38,700 nt of DNA, from assembly GCA_028282465.1 (NCBI GenBank), contig JANQHX010000066.1:1-38700 (forward strand), read 5' to 3'. The stretch's first letter is position 1. The number at the start of each line of letters is the position of its first letter. The stretch comes from Gynuella sp. (GTDB taxonomy: Bacteria; Pseudomonadota; Gammaproteobacteria; Pseudomonadales; Natronospirillaceae). The position numbers and the translations under genes are program-made. The notes below the pieces were generated by a model that searched no databases, was not told where the DNA came from, and was given only the letters and a program-made list of their open reading frames with translations. Positions 8,501 to 16,141 of the stretch are shown in pieces.

Positions 8501-8670
8501 GGCCTATGCTGTTTGAAACCAGTATGCAGGCGGTGACCTTGGTACCTTTAGTAACCAGTATGTTATTTGGATTACTCAGTGCTGGGATTATGGTGTTGTT
8601 TGTAGTGCCAGCTTTATACAGTATTCTGGCCGATATAAAGGGTGAACAATCAAATCTATTTACCGAATAA
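5548..8670 (+). CDS. RND-family efflux pump permease
   Basis: A 1040-residue AcrB-type inner-membrane proton antiporter. It has the expected duplicated layout: TM1, a large periplasmic loop with PGATAEEVE, TM2-6, then a second half with its own loop and TM8-12. TM4 carries the two proton-relay aspartates (GILVDDAIVLAES, D394 and D395). TM10 has GGIVVNNSILLAEF, with Asn at 939-940 where AcrB has the ion-pair Lys940, a pattern known in some RND subfamilies. GGAGG at 5535-5539 sets the start. It is translated with the adaptor upstream and followed by its own two-component system, which suggests a regulated pump. Substrate is unknown. Confidence 0.92.
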   Translation: MLKYLIKHPTLPNLLMVLAMLVGYLSLNTLTRETFPEIKSYTMRVSVVYPGATAEEVESSICEPLEAATNGLENLKEKICIAQESAASMTLEMFERGDFQAFKDDIKQEVDAISNFPEDAEDPLITETGDNDTVVSLAVTGVSDRLQLHELTEQLEADLLRVPGVAEVSLSGFGTRQLIIEVAPEQLRSLGLSVSDLANAIKSQSLNLPIGSLETADQQVTLRYSDRRTSVTDLMDLIIIASPTGGEIRLGDIAHIYEGFDSDQNRLLFNGQEAGLLTIFKSKADDGPKLVESIQAFADAKQKQLPEGIELTLTQDWASIVMDRLGLIVKNGWQGLILVFLVLWLFFSMRYSFWVAMGLPISFFAGFFVMSWLGISLNMISLVALLIALGILVDDAIVLAESIATNIQEAKEKHGENLSHDQLYEAVYSGVKKVLRGVLSSFATTALIFSGTLAMTGVMGQILKVMPIVLLIVVSVSLIEAFWILPNHLAHSSGKIGAKRTGVKLWFDNHFAKLTHWVGKGADFAVAHPYGVVASALAALLMAVGLPLSGQVKFVGFPSAEGDIVVNRIHMPSGTPADRTEEIVMQNLAALYKIETEFPEAEGQQLIESVTVEFGTNADVGENGDHLATIAVVLLGAENRDTSVNDFMKAWRDASPVAADAVSINYKEPAFGPSGRPVHLRLSGYDLEQLSEASEAFQKALTEFAGVYNIQDDLNQGKRELNFSMKPGALSLGLTSSSISSQLRTAFVGQTVDEVQQNGRTTEVVVKYTEDARNSLADIDNLVLFNSSTGVVIPADQVVEIDNNVSWSTITRVNNRRVINVYADIDLSVTTSRDILAQVKNNLQPEILAKFSGVEVSYEGEDANIQEGQSSLAQGFLIALFGVYLLLSAQFRNYSEPLLVMSVIPLALIGSITGHWIMGKPFSMPSMMGYVALGGIVVNNSILLAEFVRYRMSQGMALKAAAAQASRDRFRAIFMTTLTTVAGMGPMLFETSMQAVTLVPLVTSMLFGLLSAGIMVLFVVPALYSILADIKGEQSNLFTE

Positions 8671-8686
8671 CTTGAGTGAATAAGTC

Positions 8687-9958
8687 ATGAGCCAAGAGTC
8701 ACTGAATAAAATTCCAAAACCTCAAAATATCGAATGGCGTGACGATATTTTTATTGCCATTCGTAACAGTGCCGGGATTTGGATTGCTGTTCAGTTTGCT
8801 TTTGTTGGCATGTTAGTGCATCTGTGGAAGTTAGACGAAACCTCAGCAGATCACTTTATCATACCGTCTTTTATGATGCTGTTGTTCAGCTATATGCTGG
8901 TGCCCTGGTTTAAGAATCACATGGGTAAATTCTTTTTGCCCCTGTTGATTATTCTTATGTTGCTAGGACCATCATTGGCGGCTTATATCATTCTTTTTGA
9001 AAATCGAGCAGAGGCTCGGTTTTTAGAATTTGCTCGGGTCAGTCGAGCAATGCCCTTGCTGTTAGCTTCAGTAGTGTTGATCGCCTGGTACTATCGTTTT
9101 GTATGGGTGTTGGTTTTTGCCTTGGCTTTATTTGTTTTGGATTACTTAGCTTATTGGGTTTTTAATATTCCGCTTTTTACCAATAAACATAACTTTGTCG
9201 TGTTAATGGAAGTCAGAATTGGCTCCTTAATCGTTGTGGGTTATATGATTTCCAGGATCAGTGGTTATGTAAGACAGCAAGCTGAGCAATTAGTTGAAGC
9301 TCATCGACAGGTGATGAATTACAGCGACACATTAGAAGAGTTATCTGTCAATAAGGAACGTAACCGAATGGCAAGGGAGTTACATGATACGCTTGCTCAC
9401 TCTCTCACAGCATTAACGGTTCAACTGGAAGCCACCAAGGCCTATTTAGATGTAAACACTGAACAGGCGAAAGACAACTTACAGAAATGTTTGGATACCG
9501 CGCGTTCCGGCTTAAAAGAAACTCGATTCGCGCTCCAGTCATTGCGTTCAAATCAAATCATTGAACAAGGTTTATTGGGTAGCATTCGACAGGCTTTAGA
9601 TAATATCCAAGATTACGAATTTCAGTTACGACTTCCTGATACCAGTACTTTGATTCCAGATGCCTTACAACACATTTTGTATAGGATTTTTCTAGAGTCT
9701 CTGCACAATATTCAGAAGCATTCGCAAGCCAGCCAAATAAAAGTCAAATTAATATCTGATGCTGACTTTGTTCAGCTGGAAGTTCACGACAATGGTATTG
9801 GTTTTAATCCAAATCAAAAAACTCAGGCAGGTCAGCTGGGTTTACTAGGAATGAAAGAGCGCGTGGCTTTGGCTGGAGGTACACTGCTTATTAAAAGTAA
9901 AGAGGGGCAAGGCACCACAATAGTCAGCAAGTTTAAATTGGAGAATACAAAATCATGA
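8687..9958 (+). CDS. DesK/NarX-class sensor histidine kinase
   Basis: A 423-residue membrane kinase. The N-terminal 190 residues contain about five to six hydrophobic segments with almost no periplasmic loops, so it probably senses a membrane or intramembrane signal. A short coiled coil leads to the HisKA_3 box RNRMARELHDTLAHSL, with H233 as phospho-acceptor. The ATPase domain shows an N box (ESLHNIQKHSQA), DNGIGFNPN and GLLGMKERVALAGG. It lies 16 bases after the pump gene and overlaps the regulator gene by 4 bases (ATGA), so kinase and regulator are co-translated partners. Its likely job is to control the pump operon. Confidence 0.92.
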   Translation: MSQESLNKIPKPQNIEWRDDIFIAIRNSAGIWIAVQFAFVGMLVHLWKLDETSADHFIIPSFMMLLFSYMLVPWFKNHMGKFFLPLLIILMLLGPSLAAYIILFENRAEARFLEFARVSRAMPLLLASVVLIAWYYRFVWVLVFALALFVLDYLAYWVFNIPLFTNKHNFVVLMEVRIGSLIVVGYMISRISGYVRQQAEQLVEAHRQVMNYSDTLEELSVNKERNRMARELHDTLAHSLTALTVQLEATKAYLDVNTEQAKDNLQKCLDTARSGLKETRFALQSLRSNQIIEQGLLGSIRQALDNIQDYEFQLRLPDTSTLIPDALQHILYRIFLESLHNIQKHSQASQIKVKLISDADFVQLEVHDNGIGFNPNQKTQAGQLGLLGMKERVALAGGTLLIKSKEGQGTTIVSKFKLENTKS

Positions 9959-10599
9959 TTCGCTTAGTACTGGCTGATGATCAAGCATTAGTGCGCGATG
10001 GTTTAAAGCTTTTGTTGGAGTTGGAGCCAGATATCATGGTTGCCGGTATTGCTGAAAATGGTTTGCAAGCACTTAACATGGCAAAGCAGCACAAACCTGA
10101 CATCGTATTAATGGATTTAAACATGCCAGAAATGAATGGTGCAGAAGCCACTCGGGCAATATTAAAAGAATTACCAAATACCAAAATCCTGGTGTTGACC
10201 ACCTACACAACCGACCAATGGATAAATGATGCACTGAACGCCGGTGCTCAGGGTTTTCTATTAAAAGATACCCCAAGAGAGGATTTGATTCGTGCGGTTA
10301 AGGGAACGGTGGAGGGTAAAAATTTTCTAGATCCTCAGATTGCTGGTAGCTTGCTTAAAAATCGTGAACAATTTTCTAACGAAGCTCCATCTTGGCTAAA
10401 TGAATTAAATGATCGGGAGCTAGCGGTTTTAAAGTGTCTGGCTCAAGGTCTAAATAACCAACAAATAGCAGCGTCACTTTTTCTTTCTGAAGGTACCGTC
10501 AGAAACTATGTCAGTAGTTTGTTGGCAAAGCTGGAAGTACAAGACAGAACCCAGGCCGCGATTCTCGGGGTTAAGTCTGGGTTGGGAAATTCCAAATAA
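9955..10599 (+). CDS. NarL/LuxR-family response regulator
   Basis: A 214-residue regulator with an N-terminal receiver: acidic pair D8 and D9, phospho-acceptor D54 in VLMDLNMPEMNG, Thr in VLTTY and Lys in LLKDTP. A C-terminal LuxR helix-turn-helix covers about residues 145-205 (LNDRELAVLKCLAQGLNNQQ, then LFLSEGTVRNYVSSLLAKL). It overlaps the kinase gene by 4 bases and closes the efflux operon. The palindrome at 4134-4147 is a plausible target. No strong terminator is seen downstream. Confidence 0.93.
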   Translation: MIRLVLADDQALVRDGLKLLLELEPDIMVAGIAENGLQALNMAKQHKPDIVLMDLNMPEMNGAEATRAILKELPNTKILVLTTYTTDQWINDALNAGAQGFLLKDTPREDLIRAVKGTVEGKNFLDPQIAGSLLKNREQFSNEAPSWLNELNDRELAVLKCLAQGLNNQQIAASLFLSEGTVRNYVSSLLAKLEVQDRTQAAILGVKSGLGNSK

Positions 10600-10751
10600 A
10601 TTAAGAAACGGATGGAAAACAAAAGAAGTCACATATCTTTCAAGACAATTACATGGCATGAGAGTGACTCGTTAAGAGAGATTAAGTAAAACAGGCGTTC
10701 GTGAACTATTCACCTTTAATATGCTACACCACCCTATCAAAAAGGAGAGCC

Positions 10752-11204
10752 ATGAACATTGAATACAAAAGACTAGTCTATTCAGATTTAGACCTGATGA
10801 ATGATTTGCTCGACTGTTTTGGCACAGCATTTGAGCAACCAGAGACCTACGGCGACGCTAGGCCAGATTCTGAATATATTGAGAGCCTACTAAAGGGAGA
10901 CACCTTTATAGCGTTAGTTGCCTTAGATGACAGCAAAGTCGTCGGCGGGCTCGCAGCGTATGAACTGAAGAAGTTTGAACAGAAACGAAGTGAAATCTAT
11001 ATTTATGATCTTGCCGTTGATGAAAACTACAGGCGCAATGGAATAGCAACTGGTCTAATAGAAAACTTAAAGCCTATTGCACGGGAAAAAGGCGCTTGGG
11101 TTATTTATGTTCAGGCCGACTATGGTGATGCCCCAGCTGTAAGCCTATACACTAAGCTTGGAGAACGAGAAGATGTGTTGCACTTTGACATACCTGTAAC
11201 TTAA
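10752..11204 (+). CDS. aac(3)-I: Aminoglycoside N3-acetyltransferase, AAC(3)-I family
   Basis: A 150-residue GNAT enzyme expected to acetylate the 3-amino group of gentamicin-type aminoglycosides. It follows AAC(3)-I closely in recognisable stretches: [61 protein letters not shown], then [20 protein letters not shown] and LHFDIP. The acetyl-CoA loop is R-R-N-G-I-A. The start at 10752 is set by AAGGAGA just upstream; a longer in-frame extension to 10701 lacks a ribosome site. AAC(3)-I genes are best known from integron cassettes, but no attC flanks this copy. An inverted repeat GTGAA-CTA-TTCAC at 10701-10713 lies upstream. Chromosomal homologues occur in environmental bacteria, and clinical-level resistance is not implied. 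Confidence 0.85.
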   Translation: MNIEYKRLVYSDLDLMNDLLDCFGTAFEQPETYGDARPDSEYIESLLKGDTFIALVALDDSKVVGGLAAYELKKFEQKRSEIYIYDLAVDENYRRNGIATGLIENLKPIAREKGAWVIYVQADYGDAPAVSLYTKLGEREDVLHFDIPVT

Positions 11205-11275
11205 GGTGATAGTGCAAAATTCACAGGAAATTTCTAATGGCTTTATTTATGCAAAAACCTAGTTTTAGTTAGACC

Positions 11276-11303
11276 TTGGATTTGGAATTTTCATCTCTAT
11301 AAT
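11276..11303 (+). promoter_or_regulatory. Sigma-70 type promoter
   Basis: TTGGAT (11276-11281) and a perfect TATAAT (11298-11303) are separated by 16 bases, 54 bases before the start of the small protein at 11358. It is the best consensus promoter seen in the window. Confidence 0.6.
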
Positions 11304-11357
11304 GACAATTCTGTACCGATTTTTTCATATTCTTTTTGTTATCGAGGCAAGCCTGAC

Positions 11358-11573
11358 ATGACTGATTCTATCATCCCTAAAACTTATGAAGATTGGAAAC
11401 ATTGCATTACGGTTGAATGCGGCCTTGAACTAACCCCTGAGTACATTTCAAAACGAATCTCATCGTTGAATGATGGAAAAGATCACTACACTCAGCAATT
11501 CGTTAAAATCTATGGCCAACAATATCTTGATCAAGTAATTGCATGGTTTACTCAAGCACAAAAACAAGCATAG
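11358..11573 (+). CDS. Conserved small protein of unknown function
   Basis: A 71-residue soluble protein beginning MTDSIIPKTYEDWKHCITVE and ending IAWFTQAQKQA. The pattern KTYEDWKHCITVECGLELTP, then a central DHYTQQF, matches small conserved hypothetical proteins of gammaproteobacteria that I recognise only as a family without function. Two Cys in CITVEC are separated by four residues. It has its own promoter and is followed by a long inverted repeat, so it appears to be a single-gene transcript. Confidence 0.7.
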   Translation: MTDSIIPKTYEDWKHCITVECGLELTPEYISKRISSLNDGKDHYTQQFVKIYGQQYLDQVIAWFTQAQKQA

Positions 11574-11610
11574 GCTGCTCATAACCATCCATGCCTGATG
11601 TCGACCGTGC

Positions 11611-11658
11611 GTAGCATTATTGTTGTAGTGGTTTACTTTAAGAATTGAGTAATGCTAC
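11611..11658. repeat. Inverted repeat, possible terminator
   Basis: GTAGCATTA (11611-11619) pairs perfectly with TAATGCTAC (11650-11658) across a 30-base loop, 38 bases after the small-protein stop. It lacks a T tract, so its role as terminator is uncertain. Confidence 0.35.
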
Positions 11659-11739
11659 CTCAGCACTATTTGCTGATTAACTATTTCCCACTTAATAGTA
11701 TTCTTAAATAAGGATGTACATTCTCTCAAGGAACTCAAT

Positions 11740-12069
11740 ATGGGTTATATCTACCTAGCTGTTGCAATCGTTGCAGAAGTCATTGCCACCACTGCCTTAA
11801 AGCCGTCAGAGGGGTTTACTAAGCCTCTACCCACTGTCATCGTAGTTGTTGGTTACGCAACAGCATTCTATTTCTTATCCTTAGTTCTAAAATCAATACC
11901 TGTAGGCATGGCCTATGCTATTTGGTCTGGTGTCGGTGTGGCTTTAATATCCGTTGCAGGCTTAGTTCTATTCGGCCAAAAGCTCGATTTAGCAGCAATC
12001 ATAGGCATTTTACTCATAGTGAGTGGCGTGGCGGTCATTAACCTTTTTTCTAGTACGGGCGGTCACTAA
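11740..12069 (+). CDS. SMR-family multidrug exporter (EmrE/Qac-like)
   Basis: A 109-residue protein with four membrane helices covering almost its whole length. It is a proton-coupled dimeric exporter of quaternary ammonium and other lipophilic cations. The essential membrane Glu is E13 in [13 protein letters not shown] (EmrE E14). Y39, Y59 and W62 in [11 protein letters not shown] match EmrE Y40, Y60 and W63. The C-terminal [12 protein letters not shown] and VINLFS are typical. It belongs to the EmrE/Qac branch rather than the guanidinium (Gdx/SugE) branch, judging by AEVIATT and the W-S-G-V-G loop. An AAGGA site lies upstream of the ATG. A small membrane-protein gene follows after 27 bases. 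Confidence 0.92.
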   Translation: MGYIYLAVAIVAEVIATTALKPSEGFTKPLPTVIVVVGYATAFYFLSLVLKSIPVGMAYAIWSGVGVALISVAGLVLFGQKLDLAAIIGILLIVSGVAVINLFSSTGGH

Positions 12070-12096
12070 TGAAGGGTACATCATAGGACAGTCGGT

Positions 12097-12447
12097 GTGG
12101 CTAAGCTTATTGAGAAAATAAAAACCTCAGCAGATACAGTAGTTAAAAAGATGCTATCGACAGAGTATCCTAGGTGGAAAAACATACTGTCGACAGCGTT
12201 TTTAGTGCTAGCCTGCTTGGGGATGGTTGGTGCTTTTTCGTATACCGTTTTAAATTATCACCAACTAAATTGCTATAGCGGGCTTCTTATTGCATCAATC
12301 ATTTGGTGCTTGGGGGAACTGGCCCTCATTGCGTATCTCTATTTTTGGTCAAATATCCCAAGATTTGCTAGGGATGCAATAGGCTTTAATATTGGGTTTG
12401 CAAATATTTGGTTTGGGCTGTTTGTATTCGGATTGGAAGCCTGTTAA
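12097..12447 (+). CDS. Small membrane protein of unknown function
   Basis: A 116-residue protein starting at GTG. A basic amphipathic N-terminus (LIEKIKTSADTVVKKML) precedes three predicted membrane helices at about residues 29-51, 60-82 and 93-114. The protein ends GLEAC. No known family is recognised. The ribosome site is weak (AGGAC), and the gene lies 27 bases after the SMR exporter, so translational linkage is possible. Confidence 0.6.
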   Translation: MAKLIEKIKTSADTVVKKMLSTEYPRWKNILSTAFLVLACLGMVGAFSYTVLNYHQLNCYSGLLIASIIWCLGELALIAYLYFWSNIPRFARDAIGFNIGFANIWFGLFVFGLEAC

Positions 12448-12515
12448 CTAATCCGGGTGGTCGTCAGCGGCTCTATAAACCAAAGTATTACTAGGTGATA
12501 AACAGTGGATCTCAT

Positions 12516-12935
12516 ATGACATCATTATTACAACTGCGAAAAGTACAAGCGGGCAGAGATTATATTGCTTCAAATATAAATGAGCCTTTTAGCTTGGCCG
12601 GTGCAGCCGTATGCGCAAATATGTCTCCTTACCACTTCTGCCGCACTTTCAAAAAAGCCTATGGTGAAACACCAAATGAATTTCTGGTTAAATTAAGAAT
12701 TAATAAAGCAAAGCAATTATTGGTTACCGAGAACTATAGTATTTCGGACATTTGTGATCAGGTTGGATATCAAAGCTTAGGCAGTTTTTCCTCTCTATTT
12801 CAAAAACACGTTGGTATTGCACCCACTCAGTTCCGAAAGAAAATTTGGGCTTTATCCTCTCAAGCCTTCCATTACCCCATTCACGTAATCCCCTCTTGCT
12901 ACAGCTTCAGGTTGACACAGTGTCTCAGCAATTGA
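12516..12935 (+). CDS. AraC-type regulator reduced to a DNA-binding domain
   Basis: A 139-residue protein that is little more than an AraC/XylS double helix-turn-helix. The first HTH is FSLAGAAVCANMSPYHFCRT (about residues 24-45). The second is ISDICDQVGYQSLGSFSSLF, followed by the family signature KHVGIAPTQFRKK. There is no ligand-binding N-terminal domain, so it is likely to control expression by its own level or be modulated by a partner. An ATG at 12516 is preferred to a GTG at 12495. The VOC gene follows after 76 bases on the same strand, an arrangement seen elsewhere in which the regulator and VOC protein act together. Confidence 0.88.
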   Translation: MTSLLQLRKVQAGRDYIASNINEPFSLAGAAVCANMSPYHFCRTFKKAYGETPNEFLVKLRINKAKQLLVTENYSISDICDQVGYQSLGSFSSLFQKHVGIAPTQFRKKIWALSSQAFHYPIHVIPSCYSFRLTQCLSN

Positions 12936-13011
12936 GCAATATTGGAGAAAACACTCAGTAGACTTAGTTATAGAATAGCGAACTGATATTGAACAACAGA
13001 GAGTATTTACA

Positions 13012-13425
13012 ATGATTAAATCAATTGCGCATGTAACCGCTTATGTTATCAACCAAGATGAAGCGCTGGATTTCTACACCAATAAGTTAGGTTTTGAAAT
13101 AGGTGACGACATGGTGGTTGAAGGAGGTTTCAGATGGTTAACTGTTTACCCTGCTTCGCAACCTCAACTTCAACTAGTGTTAGCCGAGTTAAAAGAAGGC
13201 CCAATGTTTTCTGAGGACACCGCAGCTAGAATTAAAAGTCTGGTTGAAGAGGGAGCATTGGGTGTTGGAGTTTTTGAAACAGAAGACTGTCATAAAACCT
13301 ATGAAGAACTGCTGGCGAAAGGCGTTGAGTTTATACAGCCACCGACTGAGCAACTTTATGGTATTGAAGCCATGGGTAAGGATAATTCTGGAAACTGGTT
13401 CAGTTTAACGCAACCAAAGAAATAA
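13012..13425 (+). CDS. VOC/glyoxalase-superfamily protein
   Basis: A 137-residue protein of the vicinal-oxygen-chelate fold, built from two beta-alpha-beta-beta-beta modules. The N-terminus is SIAHVTAYVINQDEALDFYT followed by KLGFEIGDDM, and the C-terminus is GIEAMGKDNSGNWFSLTQ. Candidate metal ligands are His8 in AHVTAY, a Gln in the LQLVL strand and the Glu in YGIEAM. VOC members include glyoxalases, dioxygenases and antibiotic-binding or fosfomycin-modifying proteins, and the sequence does not decide among them. It sits behind a short AraC regulator. Confidence 0.88.
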   Translation: MIKSIAHVTAYVINQDEALDFYTNKLGFEIGDDMVVEGGFRWLTVYPASQPQLQLVLAELKEGPMFSEDTAARIKSLVEEGALGVGVFETEDCHKTYEELLAKGVEFIQPPTEQLYGIEAMGKDNSGNWFSLTQPKK

Positions 13426-13510
13426 TCGCGCTAACTGCTCTTCCCAACAATCGCGAAGGTGCAGCCTTTCAGTTTGACCACTGATGTACCTTCTCTTTGA
13501 GTATTTCCAC

Positions 13511-13927
13511 ATGTCACAGAAGCCAATTAGCTCCCTCTTTGTTTACGGCACTCTTATGAAAGGTACGGGTAGCGGGATGCATCAACTATTGGCTAGCCAT
13601 TCGGAGTTTGTGTCTTCAGGTAGAATTCAGGCGAAACTGTATGAAGTGAATAGATATCCTGGCGCGGTGGAGTCAGACTCAAAAGAACATCAAGTTTTTG
13701 GTGAAGTTTATAAGTTCAATATTGAAAGTGATTTGCTAGAAAAACTAGATGACTACGAAGAGTGTTCTAATAAATTTCCAACTCCTCATGAATATTTAAG
13801 AAGACCAACCCGTATTAGGTTACCAAGTGGCGAGAGCGTTTTGGCATGGGTTTACCTTTATAATTTAGACACATCCAATCTAAAAGAAATTAGAGATGGA
13901 GATTTTCTAAGTTATTTAGGATATTAA
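13511..13927 (+). CDS. Gamma-glutamylcyclotransferase-like protein
   Basis: A 138-residue member of the GGCT/AIG2 fold. The signature substrate loop SLFVYGTLMKG lies at about residues 7-17, and the catalytic-type Glu is in LDDYEEC. Members cyclise gamma-glutamyl amines to 5-oxoproline, but many bacterial ones are uncharacterised. The ATG at 13511 is preferred because family members start just before the VYGTL strand. An upstream in-frame ATG at 13484 would add nine residues. Neither has a strong ribosome site. Confidence 0.82.
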   Translation: MSQKPISSLFVYGTLMKGTGSGMHQLLASHSEFVSSGRIQAKLYEVNRYPGAVESDSKEHQVFGEVYKFNIESDLLEKLDDYEECSNKFPTPHEYLRRPTRIRLPSGESVLAWVYLYNLDTSNLKEIRDGDFLSYLGY

Positions 13928-14120
13928 AACCTTAACGTTCCTCAACTACAGGCTCAATACGGCTTGTCCATATAAACCAAAATTTTGGTCTCAAACCCGA
14001 CAATGTCACCTATCTACGGCTGCATAACTCTTCTGGCCCACTAACTGATAGGCTTGTTTCGCGCCTCTTAGATGGATTAATTATTGCTGGAGCAATTTTA
14101 TTTGATGACGGTGACAAACC

Positions 14121-14747
14121 ATGATGTCCTTCTATATGACTCCTGGATCCTGTTCTACAGGTATTCATATTTTACTCGAAGAGCTTGAGTTGGTATTCCA
14201 CGCCCATGTAATCAGCCTTCCAGCTGGAGATAACCAAACACCAGAATTTCTTGCGATTAACCCCAAAGGAACCATTCCGGTATTGGTATTAGAGGATGGA
14301 AGATCTCTCACTGACTTTGTTGCTATCGCCTGGTGGCTTGCCATGAAGCACCCCAGATATGAACTTCTCCCTCAATCAATTGAAGACCAAGCTGAGTTAT
14401 TGGGAGTTATGAACGATATCGTTGGCAATATTCACCAACAAGGTTTTACTCGAATTTTTACCACAGAGCGGTACTGCCAAAATGAATCGGAATTGGACGA
14501 GATAAAACGCCATGGAGAGTCACTGGTAAAAATAGGCTTGGATAGAATAGCAAGCAAATTAGAAGAAACAGATGGGTACTTATTTAATAACTTTTCTATA
14601 GCCGATGCAGCATTGTTCTATGTTGAATTTTGGGCAACTCGTTCCAACATCCCTCTTCCCTCCGCATGCCAACATCACTATAAACTCATGTTAAGTCGGC
14701 CTGTAGTAAAGCAAGTACTTTCAGAAGAGGGTTACCACTTGCGCTAA
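14121..14747 (+). CDS. Glutathione S-transferase family protein
   Basis: A 208-residue GST. The N-terminal thioredoxin-like domain (residues 1-80) has MTPGSCSTGIHILLEEL, with the Ser/Cys region typical of beta-class bacterial GSTs, the cis-Pro in KGTIPVLVL, and DGRSLTDFVAIAWWLA for the gamma-glutamyl-binding Ser/Asp position. The C-terminal all-helical domain has FSIADAALFYVEFW, the usual N-capping box. It may conjugate glutathione to electrophiles or reduce peroxides. Upstream, 13928-14120 holds no gene with a start codon. Confidence 0.9.
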   Translation: MMSFYMTPGSCSTGIHILLEELELVFHAHVISLPAGDNQTPEFLAINPKGTIPVLVLEDGRSLTDFVAIAWWLAMKHPRYELLPQSIEDQAELLGVMNDIVGNIHQQGFTRIFTTERYCQNESELDEIKRHGESLVKIGLDRIASKLEETDGYLFNNFSIADAALFYVEFWATRSNIPLPSACQHHYKLMLSRPVVKQVLSEEGYHLR

Positions 14748-14971
14748 CGAGTTGGTTATCTGATTCTTATTCAATAAGTAGATTTAGAGCACCATTAAGC
14801 GGAGTCAAGGAAGAATTATAAATTTATAAGTTCCTTAAGCAATGTGTAAGTCTTTTTACAAAATGTGCAGAAGAACAAAACAAAGAAAGCTTTTCTTCAA
14901 AATCTACTTTACTCTGGCTTCGTTTATCAGTATCAAACTGATTAATTAGTCCATAAATTACAAAAATAAAA

Positions 14972-16123
14972 ATGACAGAAATAACCATTTCTCTTTATGC
15001 AAGCGCTGCATTTATCTTATTAGTATTCTTGCTAATTCTGGGAAAAAGCAGCCAGATTAACCATTTCTTTGTCTTGGTATTTTTTATACTAATGTCCATT
15101 CGGTTTATTTCTGAATGGCTAATGCTAAACCCCGACCTGCCGTTAAAGGCTCTCTGGTTAGCCATAACCATGGCAACCAGTTTGTTTATTGCCCCCATTG
15201 TTTGGCTTTATTCTAGAGAGATAACTGAAGCAAGTTTGCCAGCATTATCACGACTTCACCCAAGCCACTACCTCATATTAATTTTAGCTTTAGGTTTACT
15301 CTGGCCCCTAGCCAGTAGTGCACACTGGGGAAACGATTGGGCTGCGGATCACATAGAAGACAGACTGTGGGCTGAGGAAGTTTTTATCGTTCATGCCTGC
15401 ATGCTCGCCGCTATTTTGATATTTGCCATTCAAGCTCCGCTATATTTAATAATGACTATACTAAACCTTCGAAAGCGCAAGTTTCGTAGCAAGCATTTGT
15501 TTTCAAATATTAGTGACGGCGCACTTAATACTGCTAGAGCTTTAATAGTAATTCTCTCTATTAATTGGCTGTTGGCAATCACCAAAACGGCTAATATTTT
15601 TACTGCACCTGCTGACCGTGGGCTCACCCCATTATTCGCTCTTGTAGAAGTATCGGCCATGTGCTGGGCAGTTTATTCCGTCATAAAAGGAAAATTTCTG
15701 TTTTCGGAAAAAGAGAAAGAGCTAGGAAAAACCTTAGAGGATAATGAGAAAAAACAATATGCTAAGTCTTCCATCACACAGGCTCAAAGAACACGGATTT
15801 TAAATAAACTAACTCAAGCCTTTGCAGACCCTGAATTTTACACAGATAATCAGCTTGATTTATCAACACTGTGCCAACAGATTTCAGAAGCACCACATTA
15901 TGTGAGCCAGGTTATCACTCAGGATCTTAAAACCAGTTTTTATGATTTGATCAATTCCCACAGAGTTAAAATTGCTAAACAGCTGCTGGTTAGCAAGGGG
16001 CAATCCACCATTTTAGAAGTACTTACAGAATCAGGCTTCAACTCTAAGTCAACTTTTAATACTGCGTTCAAAAAGCAAACCGGAATGACACCTAGCCAAT
16101 TCCGGTCTCAACAATTGAACTAA
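14972..16123 (+). CDS. Membrane-anchored AraC-family regulator
   Basis: A 383-residue protein. The first 250 residues contain about seven hydrophobic helices (for example ASAAFILLVFLLILG and HYLILILALGLLWPLA). The C-terminal 110 residues are an AraC double HTH: LDLSTLCQQISEAPHYVSQV, then STILEVLTESGFNSKSTFNT, and the ending QTGMTPSQFRSQ. The architecture is a membrane sensor fused directly to a DNA-binding domain, with no kinase partner. It is convergent with the secreted esterase downstream and separated from it by 18 bases. Its 224-base upstream region is AT-rich without a clear promoter. Confidence 0.88.
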   Translation: MTEITISLYASAAFILLVFLLILGKSSQINHFFVLVFFILMSIRFISEWLMLNPDLPLKALWLAITMATSLFIAPIVWLYSREITEASLPALSRLHPSHYLILILALGLLWPLASSAHWGNDWAADHIEDRLWAEEVFIVHACMLAAILIFAIQAPLYLIMTILNLRKRKFRSKHLFSNISDGALNTARALIVILSINWLLAITKTANIFTAPADRGLTPLFALVEVSAMCWAVYSVIKGKFLFSEKEKELGKTLEDNEKKQYAKSSITQAQRTRILNKLTQAFADPEFYTDNQLDLSTLCQQISEAPHYVSQVITQDLKTSFYDLINSHRVKIAKQLLVSKGQSTILEVLTESGFNSKSTFNTAFKKQTGMTPSQFRSQQLN

Positions 16124-16141
16124 TAAAAAACGCCTTAAGGG

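Noticed and set aside
10600-10751. Search for an attC next to the AAC(3)-I gene
   Set aside because: No paired R and L boxes found on either side, so it is not called a cassette.
13937-14123. Open stretch reading RLVHINQNFGLKPDNVTYLR and on to the GST start
   Set aside because: It has no in-frame start codon and no recognised family; it could be a gene remnant but cannot be supported.
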